A DNA stretch of 64,000 bases, taken from NCBI RefSeq assembly GCF_024170005.1, contig NZ_JALJXJ010000014.1, forward strand, positions 1-64,000, written 5' to 3'. A model generated the notes under the pieces. It worked only from the letters and a program-made list of their open reading frames with translations, was not told the DNA's origin and searched no databases. Below, in pieces: positions 33,574 through 42,293 of the stretch. Position numbers and translations under genes: made by a program. This DNA comes from Azospirillum lipoferum (GTDB lineage Bacteria; Pseudomonadota; Alphaproteobacteria; Azospirillales; Azospirillaceae). Positions within the stretch are counted from its first letter, which is position 1; the number at the start of each line of letters is the position of its first letter.

Positions 33574-35583
33574 ATGAGCCTTTTCAATCGCTTTTCCGTA
33601 GGAACCAAGATCACGGCGGCCAGCGCCGGGATCCTGGTGTTCCTGGTGCTGATCGGCGGCATCGGCGTGGCGGCCCTGTCGGAGGCCGGCGGCGCCGTGG
33701 AAACCTACCGTCAGCTCGGCCAGCAGACCAACGAGTTGGGGCGCATCCAGGCGCTGATGCTGGAGATGCGCCAGAAGGCGACCCGTTTCCTGCTGACCGG
33801 CGATATGGAGGTCGGCGGCGCCGTCCGCCGCACGGCAGAGGAAGCGGCGCAGACCATCGACAAGGCCCGGACCCTGTTCACCGACCCTGCCCTGCTGCAG
33901 ACCGCAGACCATATGGCGCAGGAGATCGCCCAATACCGGGAAGCCTTTGCCGCGACGATGGATTTCCAGGCCCAGCGCAGCAAGGCCATCTCCGAACTGG
34001 ACGAGATCGGACCGCGGCTGGAAAGCGCACTCGACAACATCATGGACAGCGCCAGTTCCGCCGGCGACACCGACGCTGCCTATTTGGCAGGCATGGCGCT
34101 GCGCCATATGCTGTCGGCGCGGATTTCGGCGACGCGATACAATATCGATGGCTCCCCGGCACTGGCCAGCCAGACCCGGTCGCAATTCACCGATGCCGCC
34201 AGCCGCGGTGGTGCGATGATGGCGAAGCTGACCGACATGGACCGCCGCAAGATGGCGATGTCCTACACCGCGATGCTGCGCGTCTACACCTCCGGCTTCA
34301 ACGCCGTGGTCAAGGCGACCACCGAACGCGACCGGCTGGTCAACGAGGTGCTGATCCCCGTCGGCGATTCCATATCCAAGGAGGCGGAGCAGCTGACGGT
34401 GGCCAGCGTCGACGCCCAGAAGAGCCTGGGCATGGCGACCGGTGCCTTCATCGACAAGGCGCGCGGCGGGATGATGATCGCCTCGCTGATCGCGGTGGTG
34501 CTGGGGCTGGCGACGGCGCTGCTGATCGGCCGCGGGCTGTCGCGGCCGGTGGTGGCGATGACCGACCGCATGACCCGGCTGGCCGGCGGCGACCGCAGCG
34601 TCGACATCCCCGGCCTGGAGCGCACCGACGAGATCGGTGGCATGGCTAAGGCCCTTCAGGTCTTCAAGAGCAGCCTGATCGAGAGCGACCGGCTGGCCGA
34701 GTCCCAGCGCGTCGACCATGAGGCGCAGCGTAGCCGCGGCGAGCGCATCGACCGCCTGACACAGGAGTTCGACCGGCTGGTGCTGTCGGCGCTGGGCCGG
34801 GTGTCGGCAGCGGCGACGCAGTTGCAGGCGACCGCCCAGACCATGTCGGCCACCGCGGAACAGACCACCCGGCAGGCCGATGCGGTCGCCAACGCCTCCC
34901 ATGAGGCGACCGGCAATGTGGAGACAGTGGCCGCCGCGACGGAGGAGTTGACCGCCTCCATCGCCGAAATCGGCCGGCAGGTGGCGGAGAGCACCCGCAT
35001 CGCCGGACAGGCCGTCGCCACCGCCGAAAAGACCGACGGCACCGTCCGCGGTCTGGTCGACGCCGCCCAGCGCATCGGCGAGGTGGTGCAGCTGATCACC
35101 GACATCGCCAGCCAGACCAACCTGCTGGCGCTGAACGCCACCATCGAGGCGGCCCGGGCCGGCGAGGCGGGCAAGGGCTTCGCCGTCGTGGCGTCGGAGG
35201 TGAAGAACCTCGCCAGCCAGACCGCCAAGGCGACCGAGGAGATCGGCAGCCAGATCGCCGGCATCCAGGAGATCAGCCGTCAGGCCGCTGGTGCCATCGC
35301 CGAGATCGGCCGGGTGATTGCCGAGATCAACCACATCTCCACCACCATCGCCGCCGCGGTGGAGGAGCAGGGGGCCGCCACCAAGGAGATCAGCCGCAAC
35401 GTCCAGCAGGCGGCACGCGGCACGCAGCAGGTGTCCGGCAACATCGCGGGCGTGTCGGAGGCCGCGGCCTCCACCGGCAATGCCTCGCGCGAGGTGCTGA
35501 CCGCCGCCGACGGGCTGAACCACGAAGCGACCGACCTGCGCGGCTTCGTGTCGCGCTTCCTGGCCGACATGCGCGCCGCGTAA
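33574..35583 (+). CDS. Methyl-accepting chemotaxis protein
   Basis: A 669-residue receptor. It has a short cytosolic start, a membrane helix at about 12-35, a large periplasmic helical sensor region to about 300 (mostly alpha-helical, four-helix-bundle-like), a second membrane helix, a HAMP domain (SRPVVAMTDRMTRLAGGD...) and a signalling domain with the hairpin tip ASQTNLLALNATIEAARAGE. There is no C-terminal CheR-binding pentapeptide. GGAGG lies 8 nt upstream of the chosen ATG. It faces the second receptor across one small gene. The ligand is unknown. Confidence 0.93.
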   Translation: MSLFNRFSVGTKITAASAGILVFLVLIGGIGVAALSEAGGAVETYRQLGQQTNELGRIQALMLEMRQKATRFLLTGDMEVGGAVRRTAEEAAQTIDKARTLFTDPALLQTADHMAQEIAQYREAFAATMDFQAQRSKAISELDEIGPRLESALDNIMDSASSAGDTDAAYLAGMALRHMLSARISATRYNIDGSPALASQTRSQFTDAASRGGAMMAKLTDMDRRKMAMSYTAMLRVYTSGFNAVVKATTERDRLVNEVLIPVGDSISKEAEQLTVASVDAQKSLGMATGAFIDKARGGMMIASLIAVVLGLATALLIGRGLSRPVVAMTDRMTRLAGGDRSVDIPGLERTDEIGGMAKALQVFKSSLIESDRLAESQRVDHEAQRSRGERIDRLTQEFDRLVLSALGRVSAAATQLQATAQTMSATAEQTTRQADAVANASHEATGNVETVAAATEELTASIAEIGRQVAESTRIAGQAVATAEKTDGTVRGLVDAAQRIGEVVQLITDIASQTNLLALNATIEAARAGEAGKGFAVVASEVKNLASQTAKATEEIGSQIAGIQEISRQAAGAIAEIGRVIAEINHISTTIAAAVEEQGAATKEISRNVQQAARGTQQVSGNIAGVSEAAASTGNASREVLTAADGLNHEATDLRGFVSRFLADMRAA

Positions 35584-35743
35584 GAAACGTCGCCGAACTG
35601 AAGCACGGCCGTTACAGTTATGGCGCTGGCGGGATTCGAATGGACCGGGTCTTGCCGGCGCTGCTTGTTTGCCGGTCAGCCCTGCTCCCTTGCACGGTTA
35701 CATTCCGCTTGCGCCGGAGCGCCCCCTTCGGCACATAGGCGCC

Positions 35744-36406
35744 ATGATCCTGACCCCCATCGCCATCGACAACATGCCGAAGGCCATCGCCGCCTTCGAC
35801 GCCCATCTGGACGGCCATGCCCAAGCACGGGCCGCCTTTCACCGGATCGCGGCAACTTGGCCCGTGCGGCCAGACGACGAGCCCGGCGGCGGTGTCGACA
35901 CGCCGGCCCATCGGGCCGACGCGGTGCGGCTGGCCCATGCCCATGGCATCGACACGCTGGACGAGCCGCCCAGCCGCTCCTTCATGTGGGACGGCAGGGT
36001 GATCCGCACCGATGTCGAGGCGACGGTGATCGTGCATGAGGTGGCGCACTGGCTGTGTGCGGCGCCGGAGCGGCGGACCCTGATCGATTATGGCCTCGGC
36101 CCCGGTCCGGAGACCACCGCCCGCAAGGAGGCGCGCGCCGACAAGCGCCTGTGCTTCGAGGACTGCATGCATGAGGAGCAGCAGACCTCGCTGCTCGGCG
36201 TGCTGTGGGAGGTGGAACTGGACCAGCCGGGGATCCTGGCCTTCCTGGAGCAGAACTGGATGGAGCATTGGGAGCGGCCGAGCACCGCCGCCTTCTTCAT
36301 CCGCCATGCCGAGGAGCTGTTTGCCCGCGGCCTGATCGACGCCGACGGCCGTCCGACGACGGCGCGCGAGTGGGCGGATGCGCGCAAGGGCGTGCTCGTG
36401 GGATAA
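35744..36406 (+). CDS. EpmC-like HExxH protein (putative iron-dependent hydroxylase family)
   Basis: A 220-residue soluble protein. The segment VHEVAHWLCA..ERR.LIDYG (97-117) carries an HExxH motif (H98, E99, H102) followed by W and RR...D-Y/F-G, which resembles the metal-binding core of EpmC, the hydroxylase of lysylated elongation factor P. A later E-E-Q-Q segment could supply a third ligand. Overall similarity outside this core is low, so a distant relative or unrelated metallo-protein is possible. It lies between the two convergent chemoreceptors. Confidence 0.65.
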   Translation: MILTPIAIDNMPKAIAAFDAHLDGHAQARAAFHRIAATWPVRPDDEPGGGVDTPAHRADAVRLAHAHGIDTLDEPPSRSFMWDGRVIRTDVEATVIVHEVAHWLCAAPERRTLIDYGLGPGPETTARKEARADKRLCFEDCMHEEQQTSLLGVLWEVELDQPGILAFLEQNWMEHWERPSTAAFFIRHAEELFARGLIDADGRPTTAREWADARKGVLVG

Positions 36407-36446
36407 GCGTCGGCTGGCGAATGCCCCAATCCGACGCTCATAAGCA

Positions 36447-36485
36447 AAAACGCCCTCCCCTGCACATCTCAGGAGAGGGCGTTTT
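36447..36485. terminator. Bidirectional terminator between EpmC-like gene and second chemoreceptor
   Basis: AAAACGCCCTC pairs with GAGGGCGTTTT across a 17-nt loop region; T-runs lie on both sides, so it can stop transcription from both directions. It is 40 nt after one stop and 31 nt from the other. Confidence 0.88.
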
Positions 36486-36515
36486 CGTTTCATCCCGCCC
36501 TCATGCCGCCCACCA

Positions 36516-38213
36516 TCACGCCGCAGTGATTCGGGTGATGAAGGCTTCGATCTCGTGGTCGAGGCGGTTGAAGCTGCGCGACAGTTCCTCGGTCGTGTTC
36601 TGCACCGATCCGGCGGAATGGCCGGTGGTCTCTGCGGCCTGCTGGACCAGACGCATCTCCTGCATCACCGCCATGGTGTCGACGGCGGCACGCTGGGAGC
36701 GGGCGCTGATGTCGCGGGTGGCGGCGTCCTGCTCCTCCACCGCGGCAGCGACGGTGCCGAGAGATTCATCGACCTGACGGATAGTGCCGACGATAGCGCG
36801 GATGGCGCCTACCGCCGCATGGGTGGCGGCCTGAACCGCGGCGATTTCGGCGCCGATCTCCTCGGTCGCCTTGGCGGTCTGGTTGGCAAGGCTCTTCACC
36901 TCCTGCGCCACGACAGCGAAGCCCTTGCCCGCCTCACCGGCGCGCGCCGCCTCGATGGTCGCGTTCAGCGCCAGCAGGTTGGTCTGACCGGCGATCGACT
37001 GGATGAGGCCGACAACCTCCTCAATCTTGCGGCTGGCCTCGCTCAGGCCCTGGACGATGCCGTCGGTGCGGCCGGCCTCCTCCACCGCGCCGCGGGCGAG
37101 CTGCGCCGACTGGCTGATGGAGCGGGTGATCTCGTCGATGGAGGCGCGGAGCTGTTCTGCGCCGGCCGCCACGCTTTCGACCTCGCTGGTCGCCTCCTGC
37201 ACCGAATGGGCGACGCTGTCGCTGTGGTGACTGGTCTGCTTGGCGTTGTCGAGCATCGAGTTGGCCTCGTTGCGCATCGACGTCGCCGACCGCACCACTT
37301 CGCCCATCATCGCCTTGACCGACGCCTCCAGGTCGTTGGCGAGTGCCGCCATCGCCTGCCGACGCTCCTGTTCGTTGCGCAGGCGCATCGCCTCCTGCTC
37401 ACGCGACAGCTCCTGCACGCGGACGGCATTTTCCTTGAAGACCTGCACCGTACGGGCCATCTGGCCGATCTCGTCGCCGCGGTTGGCGGCCGGGATGTCG
37501 GCCTCCAGATTCCCACGGGCCAGACGTTCCATCACGTCGGTCAGGCGCACGATCGGACGGGCGATGTTCATGCCGATGAACAGGGCGACGCCGATCGTCA
37601 CCAGCAGCGCGGCCGCTGCCACCGCCATGAAGGCCTGGGTGGTGTTGTCGACCGATGCGTTGACCGTGGCATAGGCGTCGGTGGAGACCTTGCGCTTGTA
37701 GGTCAGATAGTCGCGGCTGGTCCCCTGTAGGCGGGTATAGGCGGCCTGCACCTCCTGCAGGAAGTCCAGCGGATCGACGCCCATCTTCAGCAGGTCGAGG
37801 AAGCTGCCCACCTTCGCCAGATAGGTGGCGCCGTCGGCACCGAACCGCTCGAAGAACTTCGCCTCCTCGTCGGTGTCGGCGGTGGCGCCCTTCAGCGCCT
37901 CCGACTGGCTCTTCAACTTGCCGAGTTGGCTGCTGAGGGCCTTCATCTCCTCTTCCACCGCCTTCGGCGAGGCGTTCGCGCTGCTGAGGATCACGGTCCG
38001 GTACATGCCGGCGTGGGCCACCGTCAGGGTGTCGGTCAGCCCCTGGATTTCCGCTTCCCGGGTAAAGGAGCGGTTGAACAGGGCGTCGAGCAGGGTCGAC
38101 TGCTGGGTGATCGCCGACCAGCCGAGCAGCGCGATCACCAGCATGCCGATAATCGCCGTCGTCGCCGGAATGGCCATCTTGACGGGAATGTGGAAGTTGT
38201 TGAGGAGGGTCAT
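36516..38213 (-). CDS. Methyl-accepting chemotaxis protein
   Basis: A 565-residue receptor with a membrane helix at about 12-33, a periplasmic helical domain to about 195 (four-helix-bundle type), a second membrane helix, HAMP (IARPIVRLTDVMERLARGN...) and a signalling domain whose tip reads AGQTNLLALNATIEAARAGE. No CheR-binding pentapeptide ends it. The cytosolic half is close to that of the other receptor in the window, the sensor half is not, so they likely sense different signals. The start MTLLNNFHIPVK is favoured over a longer in-frame reading because it begins just before the first helix. Confidence 0.93.
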   Translation of the reverse strand: MTLLNNFHIPVKMAIPATTAIIGMLVIALLGWSAITQQSTLLDALFNRSFTREAEIQGLTDTLTVAHAGMYRTVILSSANASPKAVEEEMKALSSQLGKLKSQSEALKGATADTDEEAKFFERFGADGATYLAKVGSFLDLLKMGVDPLDFLQEVQAAYTRLQGTSRDYLTYKRKVSTDAYATVNASVDNTTQAFMAVAAAALLVTIGVALFIGMNIARPIVRLTDVMERLARGNLEADIPAANRGDEIGQMARTVQVFKENAVRVQELSREQEAMRLRNEQERRQAMAALANDLEASVKAMMGEVVRSATSMRNEANSMLDNAKQTSHHSDSVAHSVQEATSEVESVAAGAEQLRASIDEITRSISQSAQLARGAVEEAGRTDGIVQGLSEASRKIEEVVGLIQSIAGQTNLLALNATIEAARAGEAGKGFAVVAQEVKSLANQTAKATEEIGAEIAAVQAATHAAVGAIRAIVGTIRQVDESLGTVAAAVEEQDAATRDISARSQRAAVDTMAVMQEMRLVQQAAETTGHSAGSVQNTTEELSRSFNRLDHEIEAFITRITAA

Positions 38214-38838
38214 GGGGCACCTGCGTCGGCCGGCAGTCCGTGGCGCGAACGATCCGGCATGGCATTGGGGCGGAGGAACGTGCGGTTGCCGCGCGACGCC
38301 GCTCCGGTCGATGAAATCCTGCGGGGACAAACTCCCGCGCCGGTTCCGGGACTGATGTCGAGACGGCCTGCCCACCGGCACGGCCATGGCTGCGCCATCT
38401 CACCCGGAAAATCTTTTGCAATGATTAACGCGTTCGTTTTTGTACGAGTCTTTGATCTGACACAATCAACTTTGATTTTCTTCGAGATCGAAGCGTTCAG
38501 AGTCTTGATCATACTATGATATGCGACAGAAGAGGCGGTTCTATTGTTATCGAAAACAAGACTGGCTGGACGCCGCCACCACGGTGGCGGACTCTCATAT
38601 TCCGCGTTCTTCCAGATCAAGACACAGCCTTGCCGATATCGTGATGCTTAGAAATTCATACAATTAGAGGCTAACAGGATTTGGCTCTCCCATCAATGGT
38701 GGGAAAGGCGGCTATACCGCCGAGTTCAGCATGAAATTGGCTGCCGCTCGCGCGATATGGCGCGATAGCGCTATCAAGTAAAATTCGCATACTGGCAATA
38801 ATGGAGGCAACTGCCGCAAGCCGCGGCAGCCTGACCTC
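38214..38838. other. Palindrome-rich intergenic region
   Basis: 625 bp without a convincing gene between the second receptor and the AEC transporter, more AT-rich than average. It holds three perfect inverted repeats: CCGCCACC-AC-GGTGGCGG (38573-38590), GGCGG-CTATA-CCGCC (38707-38721) and the 12-bp palindrome GATAGCGCTATC (38764-38775). Confidence 0.6.
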
Positions 38839-39783
38839 TCAGCCCGCTGACGACACCATGAAGGCGATGGAGATCGACACCGGCGACAGCAAGGTGGAGA
38901 TCAGCAGCGACATCGACACCACGTCGCGCCCGGCATTGTAGCGCTCCGCGAAGACATAGGCGTTGATGCCGATGGGCAGGGCCGCGGCGGTCACCGCCGG
39001 GGCGACCCACAGCGGCGGCAGGTCGAAGACCTGGGTGGCCAGGAGCCATGTCAGCAGCGGATGCAGCCCGGTCTTCAGCAGGGCCACCACCGTGGCCGGC
39101 AGCACCGCACCCGAGGCCGGGCTGAGCGCCAGCGACGCCCCCAAGGTGAAACAGGCGCAGGGGAGCACCGTCTGCGCCATCATGGTGAAGCTCTTCATCA
39201 CCATCGGCGGGATCGCCAGATGGATCAGGTTGGCGGCCAGCCCAAGGATAACCGACATCACCAGCGGACTGGTCAGCGTCGCCTTCGCCGCGTCCAGCGT
39301 CGCCTTCACCGGTCGGCCGGCTCGGCCGTTGCGCGCCGACCGCTGGGTTTCCGCCAGCATGGTGGCCGAGGTAAACAGCAGCGGCGACTGGAAGACGATC
39401 AGCAGCATCACCGGCACCGCCACGGTCGGCCCATACGCCTCCATGATGATGGGCGAGCCCAGCAACGCGATGTTGGAAAAGGAACTGGCAAGGCCGATGG
39501 GCGCAACCTGCTCCCGCCGGCCCGCCATCCGCATCCACAGCCCCCCCACCAGGAACACCGCGACCGCCGCAAGGTAGAAGGAGCCCAAAACCGCCCATTC
39601 CAGCGGGTCCGGGATATCCGCCCGCGCCATGTTTGAGAACAGCAGCGCCGGCAGCGCGTAGATGCCGAGGAAACGGGAAAGCCCCTGGACCATCGCCGTG
39701 CTGAAGCCACGGTAGCGCGCCGCCCAGAAGCCAAGGGCGATCAGGCCGAACATCGGCAGGACGATCTGGAAAATCAGCGACAT
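38839..39783 (-). CDS. AEC (auxin efflux carrier)-family transporter
   Basis: A 314-residue membrane protein with about ten helices in two inverted halves, typical of the AEC family, which exports organic acids or other anions. Family features are the ALPALLF segment after the first helices, GLASSFSNIALLGSP with the conserved N and P, and a late ITAxxLP-like region. The substrate is unknown. It lies 83 bp downstream of the RraA-like gene on the same strand, so both may be co-transcribed and handle a related metabolite. Confidence 0.88.
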   Translation of the reverse strand: MSLIFQIVLPMFGLIALGFWAARYRGFSTAMVQGLSRFLGIYALPALLFSNMARADIPDPLEWAVLGSFYLAAVAVFLVGGLWMRMAGRREQVAPIGLASSFSNIALLGSPIIMEAYGPTVAVPVMLLIVFQSPLLFTSATMLAETQRSARNGRAGRPVKATLDAAKATLTSPLVMSVILGLAANLIHLAIPPMVMKSFTMMAQTVLPCACFTLGASLALSPASGAVLPATVVALLKTGLHPLLTWLLATQVFDLPPLWVAPAVTAAALPIGINAYVFAERYNAGRDVVSMSLLISTLLSPVSISIAFMVSSAG

Positions 39784-39866
39784 GGACGCGGCACCATGGG
39801 GGGCGGGGTCGGCAAAGGTCGACAATGCGGCCGACGATGCGGGGGCTTTCCTTTACACGGTTCCAC

Positions 39867-40535
39867 TCAATCGGCGGGAACGATCTCCAGCGGCGGGACG
39901 CCAAGCACATCGACCAGGGTGGCGCCGGCCTCGATCTGCTCGGTCCATTTCCGCTCGCGCTCCAGCAGGGCGAGGCTCTGGACCAGGGCGGCCTCCGCGA
40001 AGGCCAGCGGCACGACGACGACGCCGTCCTCGTCGCCCAGGATCAGGTCGCCAGGGTTGACCGGCACGCCGCCGATGGCCGCGGTGACATCCATCTTGCC
40101 GCCGAAGTTCTTGTGCGGGCCGCGGGCCACGGCGCCCTTGGCGAAGACCGGCAGCCCGAGCCCACGGATCTCGTGCAGGTCGCGAACCGAGCCGTCGACC
40201 ACCAGACCGCCCAACGCGCGCCGCTTGCAGCAGCGCACCACCCATTCGCCGGCCAGCGCCACGTCGTCCAGGCCGCCGCCGGCCACCACCACCACGTCGC
40301 CCGGTTCCGCCAGGCTGACGGCGTGGTGAACCATGCTGTTGTCGCCGGGCATGGTGACCACGGTGCGGGCCTGACCGCAGATGCGCATGCCGGGGACCAT
40401 CGGCTTGATCCGCGAATCCATGCTCTGGCACCGGTTCATCGCGTCGGAAGCGACGCTGCTGGGAACCGACGACCATTTGGCAAGGGAGTCGGTCGACAGG
40501 CGGGGATAATCGACGAGATAGCGCTGCATAGCCAT
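39867..40535 (-). CDS. RraA-like protein (4-hydroxy-4-methyl-2-oxoglutarate aldolase family)
   Basis: A 222-residue protein with the RraA/HMG-aldolase blocks: GQARTV...PGDN, GDVVVVAGGG..DVALAGE, and GGLVVDGSVRDLHEI with the metal and substrate motif DGxxRD. RraA itself inhibits RNase E; the family in soil bacteria is more often a pyruvate-type aldolase or oxaloacetate decarboxylase. AAAGGAAA precedes the start. A neighbouring AEC transporter suggests catabolism of an organic acid. Confidence 0.88.
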   Translation of the reverse strand: MAMQRYLVDYPRLSTDSLAKWSSVPSSVASDAMNRCQSMDSRIKPMVPGMRICGQARTVVTMPGDNSMVHHAVSLAEPGDVVVVAGGGLDDVALAGEWVVRCCKRRALGGLVVDGSVRDLHEIRGLGLPVFAKGAVARGPHKNFGGKMDVTAAIGGVPVNPGDLILGDEDGVVVVPLAFAEAALVQSLALLERERKWTEQIEAGATLVDVLGVPPLEIVPAD

Positions 40536-41292
40536 GGCGGTTTCCTTTCTTCGTATCTGGTCGTCGTATCGGCGGGATCGCAGTGTCTGGTTCGAAGTCC
40601 GGGGGCGGCGGGTATCGGCGGAATGACCGTCCGAGAGTGGGGCCCCCCTCGGTCGTGGCAAGGCAGGCAGGGCGGCAGTGGGAAGGAAGCGGAACCGAGC
40701 GACAGTTTCAGACGTCCCAAGCCGCTGCCGAAGCCATCACCAAGGCCAATTTCCGGCACACGACAAAGGAAGGCTGCCGGACCAGGGGGAGGACCAATGG
40801 CCGGAGCATCCTCCTACGAGAATGTTTCTGAATTTTGATGCGCGTTTCCGCAGATCATCAGCGTTTGGCACAACCCCCGGAGATTTAGACCCCATTTATT
40901 TAGATTTTGAAGTGTACCTACTCCGGCGGTCATACGCAAGGAGGTTGACAATCTGTAAATACGTCATAGGAACTTTCACGTCGCCTTGCGGGTCACCACA
41001 AAGCGAGACGCAGCCACGACGCGAAATTATCAGGAAATCACAATGGCAGCCGATGGCAGGTACAACTGCGCCCCCGCCGGCTGATCACTGCCAGGAATCG
41101 GGAAGATACCAGCGTGTTGCCACCAGAGGGATCGACTGCAATTGTATGCTGATCGGGATTCGACTTGCCGCAATTGGAAGATAAGGGAGTGCGACCGGCC
41201 GCCGATCCCGTGGACGGTTCATCCCGCGCGGAACCGCTATGGAAGACGGGGAGGCAAGCCCACAAGTGATGAAAGCAAAGCATGAAAATGCG
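40536..41292. other. Intergenic region without a recognised gene
   Basis: Some 750 bp between the RraA-like gene and the terminator of tRNA-Gly. Short open frames on both strands have no ribosome-binding site of note. An exact TTGACA (about 40947) is followed by AT-rich sequence but no gene downstream on the plus strand within 600 bp, so a small RNA cannot be excluded. Confidence 0.45.
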
Positions 41293-41322
41293 AAAGGCCG
41301 GCACCCGAAGGTCCGGCCTTTT
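41293..41322 (-). terminator. Terminator of tRNA-Gly
   Basis: AAAGGCCGG and CCGGCCTTT form a 9-bp stem whose upper part (ACC/GGT) extends it; short T-stretches flank it. It is about 37 nt downstream of the tRNA 3' end. Confidence 0.8.
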
Positions 41323-41358
41323 GAGATCGCAAGCTCCAGCAGATAAGCTGGAGGAAAC

Positions 41359-41433
41359 TGGAGCGGGCGAAGGGATTCGAACCCTCGACCCCAACCTTGG
41401 CAAGGTTGTGCTCTACCCCTGAGCTACGCCCGC
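41359..41433 (-). tRNA. tRNA-Gly(GCC)
   Basis: Reading the minus strand, a complete cloverleaf: acceptor GCGGGCG/CGCCCGC, D-loop AGCTC..GGGGTAGAGC, anticodon GCC at 41401-41399 in a TTGCCAA loop, T-arm GGGTTCGAATCCC, discriminator T and encoded CCA. Confidence 0.97.
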
Positions 41434-41486
41434 GCTCCATGCCGTCGTTCAGCAGCTTGTTTCTGCCGTCCGGCGGTGTGCGGCGG

Positions 41487-41514
41487 ACTATACTCATCGG
41501 CCGACGCAATGCAA
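41487..41514 (-). promoter_or_regulatory. Promoter of tRNA-Gly
   Basis: On the minus strand, TTGCAT, a 16-bp spacer and TATAGT, ending about 54 bp before the tRNA 5' end. The form agrees with the promoters placed for rpmE, rplU and the other tRNAs. Confidence 0.55.
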
Positions 41515-41578
41515 GCACCTTGTTTCAGTTTTTTTCACCGGCTGGACGATTTTCCGCGCGCCCGGTACAAGGGCTGTC

Positions 41579-42124
41579 ATGGACACCGCATCATCTCCAC
41601 ATCCGGATCAGGACGCGCCGCTGCCGACCTCGCCGGACCAATTGCTGGCGCGGCTCGACGCGCTGGGCATTCAGGCAACCACGCACAGCCACCCGCCGCT
41701 GCACACGGTGGAGGAGAGCAAGGCCCTGCGCGGCGCCCTTCCCGGCGGCCATTGCAAGAACCTGTTCCTGAAGGACAAGAAGGAGCAGCATTGGCTGGTC
41801 GTGGCACTGGAGGATGCGCAGATCGACCTGAACCGGCTGGACAAGGTCATCGGGTCGGCGCGGCTGTCCTTCGCCTCGGCGGAGCGGCTCTGGCGCTTCC
41901 TCGGCATCCGGCCGGGATCGGTCACGCCCTTCGCCCTGGTCAACGACACCGACCACAAGGTGCGCGTTGTCCTGCAACAGGCAATGATGCAGCACGACCT
42001 GCTGAACTATCATCCGCTGCTGAACGACCGCACCACCGCGATCCGGCGCGACGACCTGCTGCGCTTCATCCGCGGCTGCGGGCACGAACCGTCGATCGTC
42101 GAGTTCGGCCGCACGGAGGAGTGA
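41579..42124 (+). CDS. ProX/YbaK-type aminoacyl-tRNA deacylase
   Basis: A 181-residue stand-alone editing domain of the ProXp/PrdX type. Family blocks are LLARLDALGI....HPPLHTVEE, GGHCKNLFLKDKK, LSFASAERLWRFLGIRPGSVTPFAL and DHLLNYHPL-like DLLNYHPLLNDRTT. These proteins hydrolyse mischarged Ala-tRNA-Pro. It is transcribed alone; the ATG lies about 85 bp from the divergent tRNA-Gly promoter region. Confidence 0.92.
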   Translation: MDTASSPHPDQDAPLPTSPDQLLARLDALGIQATTHSHPPLHTVEESKALRGALPGGHCKNLFLKDKKEQHWLVVALEDAQIDLNRLDKVIGSARLSFASAERLWRFLGIRPGSVTPFALVNDTDHKVRVVLQQAMMQHDLLNYHPLLNDRTTAIRRDDLLRFIRGCGHEPSIVEFGRTEE

Positions 42125-42293
42125 CGGGCTGGCCGCTCTACGCGATGCCTGCCCACGCAATGCTTGCTTGAGCCGCCTTGCGCGCTCACATATGTCCGCA
42201 ACGATGAGGATCCGGGCCGGCCGGATCGGCAACTCCATGGCCCACCGGGATGTCCTAATGGGCCAGGCATCACCAACGGGACCGAAACACGCC

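Noticed and set aside
35620..35645. tRNA-like end (GGCGGGATTCGAATGGA)
   Set aside because: Only the T-loop-like stretch is present; no matching anticodon arm or acceptor stem follows. It may be a decayed tRNA or attachment-site fragment, but nothing supports it.
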